The notes under the pieces are model-generated. The model saw only the letters and a program-made list of their open reading frames with translations, made no database searches and was not told the origin of the DNA. From Afipia sp. (GTDB taxonomy: Bacteria; Pseudomonadota; Alphaproteobacteria; Rhizobiales; Xanthobacteraceae), in NCBI GenBank assembly GCA_030652315.1, contig JAUSAX010000056.1:1-42789 (forward strand): 42,789 nucleotides of DNA, read 5' to 3'. Shown here one piece after another: positions 1-8,104 of this stretch. A program made the position numbers and the translations under genes. The stretch's first letter is position 1. Each line of letters opens with the position of its first letter.

Positions 1-138
1 AGCCCGGTCATCGATGCTCCCATTCTCAATGCGACCAGAAGAGCATCGGGTCTGTTCGCGAGCATTGCCAAAGACATCTTTGACCTTGCAATAAATTTAG
101 CAAGCGATAGGAATCGCTACATTGTATCTACAAAATAG
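1..138 (+). CDS. C-terminal end of an unidentified protein, cut by the window edge
   Basis: An open frame enters from the left edge and runs 45 codons to a TAG at 136-138. It reads like ordinary protein, with a stretch FASIAKDIFDLAINLAS that would form an amphipathic helix. I do not recognise a family. It may be the end of a real gene or a chance open stretch beside the transposase remnant that follows. Confidence 0.3.
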   Translation, partial: SPVIDAPILNATRRASGLFASIAKDIFDLAINLASDRNRYIVSTK

Positions 139-142
139 ATAG

Positions 143-555
143 TTGAAGAATAACAGTTCGCCCCGGCAACGGAGGATCCGTCCTGCGCCTTGGGTCGGAC
201 ATCAGGCCAACAACACATCCGACGTCATATCGACGCTCGACCAAGCCGTCGCCATGTTTGGAAAACTGCGAAGAATTAGGGTCGACAATGGCAGTCGATT
301 TACGTCAAGAGAGTTCGACCTATGGGCGTATGCAAATGGCGTCATCCTGGATTTTGACCGTCCAGGTAAACCCACCGATAACGCTCTCATCGAGAGCTTC
401 AATGCCCGTGCTCGTATCGAATGCTTCAACCAGCATTGGTTCTTGGACCTTGACGACGCCCGGACGAAGATCGAATCTTGGCGCCAAGACCACAACTAAT
501 GTGAGACCGCATAGTGCAATCGGCGAGAGCTGTCGCAACTCCATAGCCAGGACGT
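143..555 (+). pseudogene. IS3-family (IS407-like) transposase orfB remnant, frameshifted
   Basis: The reading frame from about 180 to 499 matches the end of an IS3-family DDE integrase core. It has the second catalytic Asp in RVDNGSRF, the motif DLWAYANGV, and the catalytic Glu in NALIESFN. The frame then stops at 497-499 (TAA), while the family's usual ending NVRPHSAIGE continues one base out of frame at about 500-535. A one-base indel has therefore broken the gene. The N-terminal half with the first Asp, the orfA gene and terminal inverted repeats are not seen, so this is a dead 3' fragment. It lies about 100 bp from the end of the MgtC-like gene and marks a rearranged zone. Confidence 0.8.
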
Positions 556-647
556 TCTCGGATTTTCCGGCGCACGACAGATCCTGCTGCGCAATCGCCC
601 GCGCTTGCGCAGCATGAATGTCCGATCGTTCGCGCAGATGATCCCAC

Positions 648-1916
648 TCAACCGGAGGACACTCCGGTCTGCCACGCCAATGCCAACGCACCCCCAGCGA
701 GTGACAACGCACTGACGCCGCCGACCAGCAGGCCGATCTTTCTTCCGCCCGCCCAGCCCGAGAGCAACGCCTTCGACATCGTGTTGACCGCGACCGCGAT
801 GACGATGGCTTGCACAGCAGTATCCGCACCGATGCCATTCTGGTCGAGGCGAGCCATAGAAATAGTCACCGCGTCGACATCCGCTACGCCCGAGAGAGCT
901 GCCAGGACCATCACACCGATATCCCCGAACGCGCGGCGCAGAATTTCGGCACACATCATCACCGCTGCGATGAAGGCCGCCAGCTTAAGCGCGGTGCCGA
1001 TCTCCATCGGATTGTGGATTCGAAGTTTCGGAACATCCTGACCGGCATTACCCGTGAGAAAGACGGCTGCTCCGAATGCGAGAACGACAGCGGCGCTCGC
1101 GAGCGGCAACGCGAGAGACGCCAGCAGCGCGGCATTGAGGGCCACCGCCACCACTCCGACCCGGACCATCATCACCACGCCGGCGATCAAAATGCCCGCG
1201 CTGAGCAGCCTTGATGACTCCGGATGCTCCTTGCCCAGCCGCGCGAACGCTAGCGTGGTTGCCGTGGACGACGCCAGCCCGCCTGCGACGGCGGTCATGA
1301 GGACGCCCAGCCTATCGCCAAAGGCGCGCACCGCGATGTAACCGACGAAGGAAACGCCCGCCACGAGAATGGCGAGGAGCCATATCTGGTAGGGATTGAC
1401 CGAATCCCAAGGATCGATCTTCCGGTTCGGGAGAAGTGGCAGCAACAGAAACGACATCACGAGCAGAACCAGAACCGCGCGAATTTCCGGCCACGTCAGC
1501 GATGCCACCCATTTATGCAGCGTTTCACGAAGGGCGAGAAGCACTGTCATTGCCACCGCGCAGGCGATGGCAGCCTGAAGGTCACCGACGACGGACATCA
1601 CGCCGAGCAGGAAGGTCAGCAAGCCGGCGATAACCGACGTCACGCTCAAGTTCTGCTCCGCTTTCGCCTCCAGCCAATGGAAGCCGACGAACGCAGCAGC
1701 GTAGCCGACGAAAACAAATCCGATCACCGCGCCTCCGGCCTGAAGCGACACGGCGCCAGTGACGCCGCCGAGCAGACCCGACAGCGCAAATGTCCGGAAA
1801 CCGGCAGGCCGCTGATGATCCTCTTCGTCGCGGGAGCGCCAGCCGCGTTCGAGGCCAACCAGAAGGCCGACCGCCAGCGATACCGTCAGGCGACCGAGAA
1901 GTTCATTCTGGTCCAT
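648..1916 (-). CDS. MgtC/SapB family membrane protein with DUF4010 domain
   Basis: A 422-residue hydrophobic protein. The N-terminal ~130 residues form an MgtC/SapB-like domain with several membrane helices and the hallmark LLVGLERGWRSR near residues 18-29. The rest is a DUF4010-type domain with about seven more helices, including the conserved stretch GGLASSTATTLAFARL near residue 215. This two-domain architecture and length are normal for the family. Proteins of this kind sit in the inner membrane. MgtC proteins are linked to growth at low magnesium and to modulation of membrane ATPases, but the role of the DUF4010 fusion is not established. It is a single gene with no operon partner. No strong ribosome site is visible at the chosen ATG, though the MgtC motif needs this N-terminus. 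Confidence 0.85.
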   Translation of the reverse strand: MDQNELLGRLTVSLAVGLLVGLERGWRSRDEEDHQRPAGFRTFALSGLLGGVTGAVSLQAGGAVIGFVFVGYAAAFVGFHWLEAKAEQNLSVTSVIAGLLTFLLGVMSVVGDLQAAIACAVAMTVLLALRETLHKWVASLTWPEIRAVLVLLVMSFLLLPLLPNRKIDPWDSVNPYQIWLLAILVAGVSFVGYIAVRAFGDRLGVLMTAVAGGLASSTATTLAFARLGKEHPESSRLLSAGILIAGVVMMVRVGVVAVALNAALLASLALPLASAAVVLAFGAAVFLTGNAGQDVPKLRIHNPMEIGTALKLAAFIAAVMMCAEILRRAFGDIGVMVLAALSGVADVDAVTISMARLDQNGIGADTAVQAIVIAVAVNTMSKALLSGWAGGRKIGLLVGGVSALSLAGGALALAWQTGVSSG

Positions 1917-2158
1917 GTCGAACCCGGTCCATGCAGCGACACTCCCGCAAATTCTGTGTGAAGGAGTGATCGGCGAAAAAGTCGGTCAGAGTCAACTGTA
2001 AGCGCACCGTCGATCCTACAAGCTGATTGTGCGAAGGCCAACCAACGCGGTTAGCAGATCGCCTTCCCGCTCGCACGCGCTGCCACTTGTCGCAGGCCCG
2101 GCCGCATTCTCAGCCCACCGTCCACGATCTCAGATGCAAGGTCTGACGATATCCCGGC

Positions 2159-3355
2159 TTAGTTGCTGCGTTTCCGCGGGCTCATCAGAGCCGGTCCATA
2201 ACAAACGGCGAACCCCAGAAATGCAATGGCCCACGTGAATGCGGCGAGATGTAGAAGATGAGCGCTGGAGTTTGGAAAGGCTGCCGCGCAGATCCGGGCA
2301 AGCGCGGCCATGACCACCGCTAGATAGATCCCCTGCGTCGCCGTGGAGGCGACCAGTTGCTGGCCGGTGTGGCCAAGGCTCGCGCGGGTCATCACCGCAA
2401 GCGTCATGACCCCGGCCGCACCGGCCATCCACGCATGGACGCCGGTACTTGCCGGAAGATAATCAACGGCGGACGCGGCGTTCAGCAGAAAGCCGATCGG
2501 GATGAAGGCGTATCCGACATGAAGGATCAGCACGAGGCGATCACGGAATGTGCGGTCGCCAGCCCACCGCCTAAGGCGAATGGCGTTGAGAAGGCCAGCC
2601 ACGCCGAGCGCGATGCCGGTCAAAGCCCCATCCGGTCGAACGATCCAGGTCAGCAAAGCTATCGCACTCAACGCAATGATCAGTAAGTCAAGGCGAGCAA
2701 ACGGCACCGGCAGACGCCCGGGATTCTCCCGCACCAGCCAATTGCGGGTGAAGCTTGGAATGATACGGCCACCTATCATCATGATGAGCAATGTGACAAC
2801 GGCGATGCCAATGCGAATGCTGTAATCCGCTGCGCCAACAAAGTGGGCCTCGGCGTGAAATGCGACGTTGCCCGTGAGGAGCAATGCGATCAGCACGACG
2901 ATTTTTAAATTGCTCCAGTTCCGTCCGGCGACAATTTCCCGACTGGCTGCCGCTGCAATCAGCAGTAGAAAGCTGACGTCGATCAGCATTGCCGGGGCCC
3001 AGCCGATGCGAGCCGAACACACCACGGCAACGCGCCCGAGTATCCAGACAATGACCAGCGCCAGCAATGGCGTGCCCTGGATCGGTAACCGCCCGGTCCA
3101 GTTGGGAATTGCAGTGAACAGGAAGCCGGTGATCACAGCTGGCAGGTACCCGTACAGCATTTCATGCACGTGCCAGTCCCGCGGTGCGAAAGCGGTATTC
3201 AATTTCAGCTCGCCCAGAAACATCGGCAGCCACACCAGAATGGCGAGTCCCGCATAAGCCGCACCGAGCAGGAAGAACGGCCTGAATCCATAGGACAATA
3301 GCGCAGGGCCTTGATAGAGCCGCGGCCGTGGCACTGGTGTTTCTGAAGCTGTCAT
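2159..3355 (-). CDS. nnrS: NnrS family haem-copper membrane protein
   Basis: A protein of about 398 residues with roughly 12 predicted membrane helices. The NnrS signature is clear near residues 55-90: RDWHVHEMLYGYLPAV followed by GFLFTAIPNWTGR. A second family stretch, MMIGGRIIPSFTRN, lies in the middle, and HAWMAGAAGVMTLAVMTRA lies near the C-terminus. NnrS is known as a haem- and copper-containing membrane protein that protects cells against nitric oxide and nitrosative stress; in many species it is controlled by NO-responsive regulators. I place the start at 3355 because GGAAGGGTGAG sits just upstream. An in-frame ATG 21 bases earlier lacks such a site. No denitrification genes and no clear FNR/NNR box are nearby. 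Confidence 0.9.
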   Translation of the reverse strand: MTASETPVPRPRLYQGPALLSYGFRPFFLLGAAYAGLAILVWLPMFLGELKLNTAFAPRDWHVHEMLYGYLPAVITGFLFTAIPNWTGRLPIQGTPLLALVIVWILGRVAVVCSARIGWAPAMLIDVSFLLLIAAAASREIVAGRNWSNLKIVVLIALLLTGNVAFHAEAHFVGAADYSIRIGIAVVTLLIMMIGGRIIPSFTRNWLVRENPGRLPVPFARLDLLIIALSAIALLTWIVRPDGALTGIALGVAGLLNAIRLRRWAGDRTFRDRLVLILHVGYAFIPIGFLLNAASAVDYLPASTGVHAWMAGAAGVMTLAVMTRASLGHTGQQLVASTATQGIYLAVVMAALARICAAAFPNSSAHLLHLAAFTWAIAFLGFAVCYGPALMSPRKRSN

Positions 3356-3536
3356 GCGCTCACCCTTCCTTGACACCGGGTCGGGTCATCTGAAGTCGGA
3401 TTCACCACACGTTGGGGCCTGCCGCGAGATGTGTCCATCGGCAACTGGATCCGTGTTTTGCTTCGAGTTGATATCGCAATCGCCAAGGGTCGTGATCCAC
3501 CACCAATTGCAGACTGCTCCCCGGATCCAGGTGCTC

Positions 3537-3546
3537 GGGGGGGGGG
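3537..3546. repeat. Run of ten G
   Basis: Ten consecutive G occur immediately upstream of the IS3 remnant at 3550. Such a homopolymer is prone to replication slippage and to sequencing error, so the frame across it should not be trusted. Confidence 0.9.
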
Positions 3547-3549
3547 CGC

Positions 3550-3708
3550 GAACTTGATCAGATCATCGAGAGCCGAGGCTGCCCGCGCATGATCGTGAGC
3601 GACAACGGCACCGAGTTTACGTCGAACGCCATATTGGCCTAGCAGGGGGAGCTTGGCATCGAGGGGCACTACATCCCACCCGGCAAGCCGATGCAGAACG
3701 GATTCAGC
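3550..3708 (+). pseudogene. IS3-family transposase fragment with internal stop
   Basis: The frame starting at 3550 reads ELDQIIESRGCPRMIVSDNG, then TEFTSNAILA, a TAG at 3640-3642, and QGELGIEGHYIPPGKPMQN. This is the central part of an IS3-family integrase around the second catalytic Asp (VSDNGTEFTS). In intact relatives the stop position is normally Trp (AWQ). Homology ends abruptly before the catalytic Glu. The fragment is about 53 codons and cannot be functional. It belongs to a different IS3 subgroup from the remnant at the left edge (GTEFTSNAIL rather than GSRFTSREFDLW), so at least two insertions once landed in this region. Confidence 0.75.
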
Positions 3709-3740
3709 GGTCCGGGTTTGCTGCCTCTGGCGTGCCAAGA

Positions 3741-3832
3741 AAATTACATTTCAATTTCAATCACATACGAGTTCGCAGTTTTATTCTGAATGGCGCGCCA
3801 AATTGCCACCATTCTGGACAAAACTGCGAACT
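3741..3832. repeat. Dispersed palindromic repeat, copy 1
   Basis: An AT-rich lead (AAATTACATTTCAATTTC) is followed by two inverted arms: GTTCGCAGTTTTATTC at 3771-3786, and its near-complement ending AAAACTGCGAAC at 3820-3831. Between the arms lies GGCGCGCC. The arms pair over about 24 bp with few mismatches. The same lead, arms and GGCGCGCC centre recur at 10207-10297, and in shortened form at 14502-14577. It could be a MITE, a REP/BIME-like unit or a paired terminal repeat of a lost element. No coding capacity is seen. Confidence 0.85.
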
Positions 3833-4098
3833 CCCGCCGCTATCAATGTCGGCGAGGTTCCTGGATCGCTTGCAAAGCATGCATCGTCCAAAGCATTCAG
3901 CGCGGTGGGTTTCCGGGCGCAAAGCGGGCTTGGCAGACGTCTGCTCGTGACCGGGAACGGGCAGCACAGCGGTATTCGAGCATTCGATAGTTGTACAAGA
4001 GGCGTTGCAATGGAGGCGAATTGCAGTGCTTCGAGAGCCTGCAATTTGTCGATGACGGCTATCCTCATCAGACTTGGTGGAGGCGGGCTCGAGCCATT
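3833..4098. other. Gene-poor stretch between repeat copy 1 and AraC remnant
   Basis: No convincing gene is seen. A 95-codon open frame on the minus strand (3781-4068) runs through the palindromic repeat and matches no family I recognise. I see no ribosome site for it. Confidence 0.5.
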
Positions 4099-4330
4099 TC
4101 ACTTGTTCGGCAAAGCGGGCGCGCAGATCGAAAAGCCGCGTGTCGGTGAGCGCAGTCGCAAGACCTCTCTGCCGGCTTCGCTGGGTGTCATGGCAAAACG
4201 CGAGCGGAAGGCGCGCAGAAACTGGCTACTGTTTGAAAAACCAAGATCATAGGCGATCTCCGTGATCGAGCGCGATGGGTGGTCAGATCGCATGAGCAGC
4301 AAACATCCGATAGAGATGGGCACGCGACAC
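4099..4330 (-). pseudogene. C-terminal fragment of an AraC-family regulator
   Basis: The frame reads SITEIAYDLGFSNSSQFLRA followed by FRSRFAMTPSEAGREVLRLR. This is the second helix-turn-helix of an AraC/XylS DNA-binding domain, with the typical recognition segment and the F..A/S..F spacing. The first helix-turn-helix and the whole effector-binding domain are absent. Upstream the frame runs without a stop straight into autotransporter sequence (4366-4578), so the 118-codon open frame 4099-4455 is a chimera made by a deletion or recombination joint, not a gene. Confidence 0.7.
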
Positions 4331-4365
4331 CGCGGAAGCGGCTCATCAGCAGAGTGGGACCAAGG

Positions 4366-4578
4366 TCCTAAGCCTGCCGCCAACCTGTCGACGCTGCTGG
4401 CGAAACCCGTTCCCGCCACGTTGACGCTCGTGCCGCCGAGAAATTCGTAATACACGTTGGTGATGCCGTCGACATTGGCGCGCGTGACCCTGCCGCCGGC
4501 ATCGCGCCAACTCTTCTGATGGTCGAGCGTTAGCCCGAGACGGCCCGTCAGGCTGTCGCTGCGGCCGAACCGCTTGTT
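4366..4578 (-). pseudogene. Autotransporter beta-barrel fragment
   Basis: The minus-strand frame reads SDSLTGRLGLTLDHQKSW, then RANVDGITNVYYEFLGGTSV and VAGTGFASSVDRLAAGLG. This is the pattern of the last strands of a type V autotransporter translocator barrel, with alternating hydrophobic residues and the usual YYEFL.G..V segment. Both ends are broken: it fuses to AraC sequence at about 4366 and is lost at about 4578, just beyond the stop of the Bug gene. Only about 70 of the roughly 270 residues of a barrel remain. A second barrel fragment lies at 9640-10031 on the opposite strand. Confidence 0.65.
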
Positions 4579-4594
4579 CCTTGATCTCTTCGCG

Positions 4595-5575
4595 TCAGTC
4601 CACGCGGACGTTCAAGCGCTTTGCAATGGATGCCCATTTCTGATCTTCCTCGCGCAGGAATTTCACGAAGGCTTCCGGGCTCGTTGGCGCCGCTTGCGTG
4701 CCAACCTTTGTAAGTCTCTCAATCACGGCAGGATCACGCAGCGTATCCGTTACCGCGCGATTCAACGTCTCGAGGATCTTCGGCGGCAATCCTGCCGGTC
4801 CAAAGACGCCAAACCAGCCCAGGGCACTGAATCCCGGATATCCCGACTCAGCGACTGTCGGCACGTTCGGCATCAGCGGGGAGCGATCCGGGCCGGTAAT
4901 CGCAAGAACCTTCAAACGGCCCGTCGAGAGACTGCTGACCGTTGTCACAAGCGATGACTCAAACGACAAATCGATCTGGCCGCCCATCAGATCCTGAAGT
5001 GCCGGCGATGCGCCGCGATAGGGCACATGAAGCAAATTGATACCGGCCATATGGGAAAACAGATCGGCCGCCAGATGCGGCAGCGAGCCGTTGCCGACGC
5101 TAGCGTAGCTGAATTTGCCAGGCTGTTCCTTCGCCTGCTTGACGAGTTCCTGCACTGTGTTGAACGGGGCGTTGACATTGGCGACGATTGCGCCATCCGC
5201 AGTGACGGCATTGCTGATCGGTGTGAAGTCCTTGGCCGCGTCGAAGCCGAGATTGCTCTGAACGTGGGGCGCAATCGATATCCCGCTGACGGTCAGGATT
5301 CCCAACGTGTATCCATCGGGGCTCGTCTGGGCCAAGGCGCGTGTGCCAAGAATACCCGCGGCTCCGGAGCGATTCTCCACCACGATTGTCTGATTCAGCG
5401 CCTTCTGCAGCCCTCGCGCCACTTCGCGGCCAACCACGTCGGTGACTCCCCCGGCGGGAAACGGGATGATCAGTGTAATCGGCCGGCTTGGATAATCCGA
5501 TTGAGCCCGCGCATCGCCGAGCATCGGTGCAAGAAGCAGTGACAGCGCACAGATTATGGTAAGTTTGATATTCAT
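4595..5575 (-). CDS. TctC/Bug-family periplasmic solute-binding protein
   Basis: A protein of 326 residues with a signal peptide (hydrophobic core LTIICALSLLLAPML, cleavage near ARAQ-SDYP). The mature protein has the Bug family pattern: YPSRPITLIIPFPAGGVTDV at the start, VVENRSGAAGILGTRALA, the ligand-loop stretch LLHVPYRGASPALQDLMGGQ near 185, and PNVPTVAESGYPGF. Bug proteins bind small carboxylates or related compounds in the periplasm and usually serve tripartite tricarboxylate transporters. No tctA or tctB membrane genes are present here, so it is an orphan binding protein, a common situation in this family. It follows the aldehyde dehydrogenase by 32 bp on the same strand and has a good ribosome site (AGAGGAAAAC). 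The two are probably cotranscribed, which suggests uptake of the compound whose aldehyde is oxidised. Confidence 0.9.
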   Translation of the reverse strand: MNIKLTIICALSLLLAPMLGDARAQSDYPSRPITLIIPFPAGGVTDVVGREVARGLQKALNQTIVVENRSGAAGILGTRALAQTSPDGYTLGILTVSGISIAPHVQSNLGFDAAKDFTPISNAVTADGAIVANVNAPFNTVQELVKQAKEQPGKFSYASVGNGSLPHLAADLFSHMAGINLLHVPYRGASPALQDLMGGQIDLSFESSLVTTVSSLSTGRLKVLAITGPDRSPLMPNVPTVAESGYPGFSALGWFGVFGPAGLPPKILETLNRAVTDTLRDPAVIERLTKVGTQAAPTSPEAFVKFLREEDQKWASIAKRLNVRVD

Positions 5576-5607
5576 GTTTTCCTCTCGGTTATTTTATGTT
5601 GGCCAGT

Positions 5608-7044
5608 TCACACTTGGCTGATGAACTTGGTGGTCAGATAGCTTTGGATACCTTCGGCGCCTCCTTCTGAGCCATGTCCGCTGTCTTTGACACCGCCGAA
5701 GGGCAATTCACACACAATCATCTGGGTGTGATTGATGCCAATCATTCCGGCGTCAAGTTCTTTTCCGACTCGTATGGCGGTGCGCGCGGACTCGGTGAAG
5801 GCATACGCAGCCAGCCCATAGGGCAGGCGGTTCGACTCTTCGAGCGCATCATCGATCGTGTCGAAAGGTAGTACGAGAGCAAGCGGGCCGAACGGCTCCT
5901 CGTGCATGACTTTTGCGGCTGTTGGGATATCGGCCAGGATCGTCGGCTGCCAGAACAGTCCCGGGCCTGCGATGCGCTGGCCGCCGGTGACAATGCGCGC
6001 TCCCCGTGCGGTTGCGTCGGAGATAAGGTCGCTAACGGCATCGATGCGGCGCTGGTTCGAGATCGGCCCGACCTGAGTTTTTGGGTCGAGGCCATTTCCG
6101 ACCTTCAACCCTTCGGTTGCCTTTGCAAACAGATCCAGAAATTTCTCATGGACTGGTTTCTGCACCAGAATGCGCGTCGGAGAGAGGCAGATTTGGCCAG
6201 TGCCGCGGAATTTTCCAGCTGCAAGGATCCTGGCGGCGGACTCCAGGTCGGCGTCCTCAAAGATAAGGGCTGGCGCATGTCCGCCCAGTTCGAGCGTGAT
6301 CGGCTTCAAGGCCTGACCTGCCAGCACCGAGAGGTGACGGCCCACCGGCACCGAGCCTGTGAACGAGACCTTCCGCGTGACTGGCGATGCGATCAGGTAT
6401 TCTGAAATTTCGGCCGGCGCACCGAATACGACATTCAACACCCCCGGCGGCAACCCTGCATCATGGAGGGCGCGGGCGATCTCGAGCGCGGTCGCGGGAC
6501 ATTCCTCGCCCGGCTTGATGATGACGGAGCATCCCGCGGCGAGCGCGGCGGCGATTTTTCGCGTCGGCGTGATAGCGGGAAAATTCCACGGCGCGAATGC
6601 GGCGACGGGACCGATCGGCTCGCGTCGCACCAGTTGATGTACGGCTTGATTGCGTGGCGGAACGATCCGCCCATAGACGCGCCGCCCTTCCTCGGCGAAC
6701 CACTCGAAATAGTCCGCGGAGCTTGCGACCTCGTAGCGCGCCTCGAACAGGGGCTTGCCTTGTTCCAATGTTAGTTTTGTCGCAATGTCCTCGCTGCGCG
6801 CGCGCAACAGTTCGGCGGTCTTGCGAAGCACCTTGGCCCGTTCATAGGCGGACGTATTGCGCCAGGTCTTGAAAGCGCGCTGCGACGAGGCGAGGGCGGC
6901 GTCGAGATCGGCTCGCGTGGCATGCGGCACTTCGCCGATCGTTTCCCCGGTCGCGGGATTCACGACCGGCGAAACGTCACGACCGTCCGCGGATAGCCAT
7001 TCTCCATCGATCAACAGGAACAGCTTGCTATAGGCGTTATGCAT
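5608..7044 (-). CDS. NAD(P)-dependent aldehyde dehydrogenase, succinate-semialdehyde dehydrogenase-like
   Basis: A protein of about 478 residues, the normal length of the ALDH superfamily. Visible motifs are the oxyanion Asn region GPVAAFAPWNFPAITPTRKI, the coenzyme stretch AGCSVIIKPGEECP, the glycine turn SFTGSVPVGRHL, the general base Glu in LELGGHAP, the nucleophilic Cys in GTGQICLSPTR, and EEPFGPLALVLPF. The best family fit is the GabD/succinate-semialdehyde dehydrogenase group, but the substrate cannot be fixed from sequence. I choose the ATG at 7044, preceded by AAGGATAG. A frame extension to 7083 would run into the palindrome at 7075-7102 and lacks a ribosome site. It is the first gene of an operon with the Bug protein and divergent from the LysR gene. 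Confidence 0.9.
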   Translation of the reverse strand: MHNAYSKLFLLIDGEWLSADGRDVSPVVNPATGETIGEVPHATRADLDAALASSQRAFKTWRNTSAYERAKVLRKTAELLRARSEDIATKLTLEQGKPLFEARYEVASSADYFEWFAEEGRRVYGRIVPPRNQAVHQLVRREPIGPVAAFAPWNFPAITPTRKIAAALAAGCSVIIKPGEECPATALEIARALHDAGLPPGVLNVVFGAPAEISEYLIASPVTRKVSFTGSVPVGRHLSVLAGQALKPITLELGGHAPALIFEDADLESAARILAAGKFRGTGQICLSPTRILVQKPVHEKFLDLFAKATEGLKVGNGLDPKTQVGPISNQRRIDAVSDLISDATARGARIVTGGQRIAGPGLFWQPTILADIPTAAKVMHEEPFGPLALVLPFDTIDDALEESNRLPYGLAAYAFTESARTAIRVGKELDAGMIGINHTQMIVCELPFGGVKDSGHGSEGGAEGIQSYLTTKFISQV

Positions 7045-7074
7045 TACTATCCTTGCGCTGATTGCAAAAATAAG

Positions 7075-7102
7075 ACTGTGCACTGTACTTAACGTGCACA
7101 GT
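7075..7102. promoter_or_regulatory. Operator candidate for the divergent LysR regulator
   Basis: ACTGTGCAC (7075-7083) and GTGCACAGT (7094-7102) form a perfect 9-bp inverted repeat with a 10-bp AT-rich spacer. It lies between the start of the aldehyde dehydrogenase gene (7044, minus) and the LysR gene (7156, plus). LysR proteins typically bind such interrupted dyads in divergent intergenic regions. That LysR is the binder is inference from position. Confidence 0.6.
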
Positions 7103-7155
7103 TGTTTCTAAACAATATGTCGCTGGCGCTTAACACCTTTGCGGAAAATGCAAAT

Positions 7156-8064
7156 ATGCAGACAGACAAGCTGCTCGAAAGTTTGAGCGTTTTTGTCGAT
7201 ACGGTGCGGGCTGGAGGGTTCTCGGCGGTGGCGCGGCAGCGGGGCCTCGTTGCCTCTTCGATCGCCCGCCAGATCGATGCGCTTGAGGCTGATCTTCAGG
7301 TCGCCTTGTTCATGCGGTCGACGCGATCTCTAAAGCCCACCAAGGCGGGCGAACTGCTTTTTCATCGCGCCGTACGGATTCTGGACGAGCTTGCCGATAC
7401 GCGCAGTGAGATCGCGATCTTCGACCGGGAGGTGCAAGGATTACTCCAGATCAGTTGCCTGCCCACATTCGGGCGGCGCTATGTGCTTCCTTGCTTGAGC
7501 AAGCTCCTGGAAAAGCATCTTGGTCTCAGGGTAGAGCTCGATTTGACCGAGAAATTGACCAATCCGAATATTGAGCGTCAGGATGCCGCGATCCGCTTCG
7601 GCGAGCAGCCCGACAGCAAGCTTATCGGCATGCGCATCAGCATGCAGCGCTATGTGGTCTGCGCGGCTCCCGCCTACCTGCACCGGTATGGTGTGCCGGC
7701 GACTCTTCAGGATTTTCATGGGCATAGGCTGATTGATAAACGGCACCGGGCGAGTGCACTGGGGTGGCGCGAGATCATGGGCCGACATCGCCTGGAGCAG
7801 ACCGCCTACGTGTTTGAGTGCGATGACTTCGAAGCGCTGCGCATCGCCGCAATCGCAGGATCGGGAATCGCCCGGCTGCCGGACTGGGTCGTCGGCCCGG
7901 ATGTTCGCGAGGGTGTGTTGCGCGAACTCAGCGTCGATGGAATTCCAAGCGAGCCCACCGGCATCTATCTGTTGCGGGCGTTACCCAAGCCCAGCGCCAA
8001 GCTCATTGCATTCGCCGAATGCCTTCAGGAAGTTATTGGCTCCCCTCCGGTCTGGGAGTGTTGA
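7156..8064 (+). CDS. LysR-family transcriptional regulator
   Basis: About 302 residues. The N-terminal winged helix-turn-helix reads SVFVDTVRAGGFSAVARQRG, then SSIARQIDALEADLQVALFM with the family's TRSLKPTKAGELLF. A LysR substrate-binding domain follows (GLLQISCLPTFGRRYVLPCL to the end), with ALRIAAIAGSGIARLPDWVV near the C-terminus. It belongs to the large AaeR/DmlR-like branch. I prefer the ATG at 7156 because it begins just before the helix-turn-helix; in-frame TTG 7102 and ATG 7117 are alternatives. It is divergent from the aldehyde dehydrogenase/Bug operon with a palindrome between, and so is its probable local regulator. It converges with the quinone oxidoreductase gene. Confidence 0.9.
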   Translation: MQTDKLLESLSVFVDTVRAGGFSAVARQRGLVASSIARQIDALEADLQVALFMRSTRSLKPTKAGELLFHRAVRILDELADTRSEIAIFDREVQGLLQISCLPTFGRRYVLPCLSKLLEKHLGLRVELDLTEKLTNPNIERQDAAIRFGEQPDSKLIGMRISMQRYVVCAAPAYLHRYGVPATLQDFHGHRLIDKRHRASALGWREIMGRHRLEQTAYVFECDDFEALRIAAIAGSGIARLPDWVVGPDVREGVLRELSVDGIPSEPTGIYLLRALPKPSAKLIAFAECLQEVIGSPPVWEC

Positions 8065-8104
8065 GGGCGCGACTGCCTGATTGTTGCGCGCGCGACGTGA
8101 ATTA

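Noticed and set aside
3554..3567. FNR/NNR-like box TTGATCAGATCATC near the NnrS gene
   Set aside because: It does not match the TTGAT-N4-ATCAA spacing and lies within the transposase fragment, about 200 bp from the gene.
3781..4068. A 95-codon minus-strand frame that looked protein-like
   Set aside because: Its C-terminal part is the palindromic repeat itself, no family is recognised and no ribosome site is seen.
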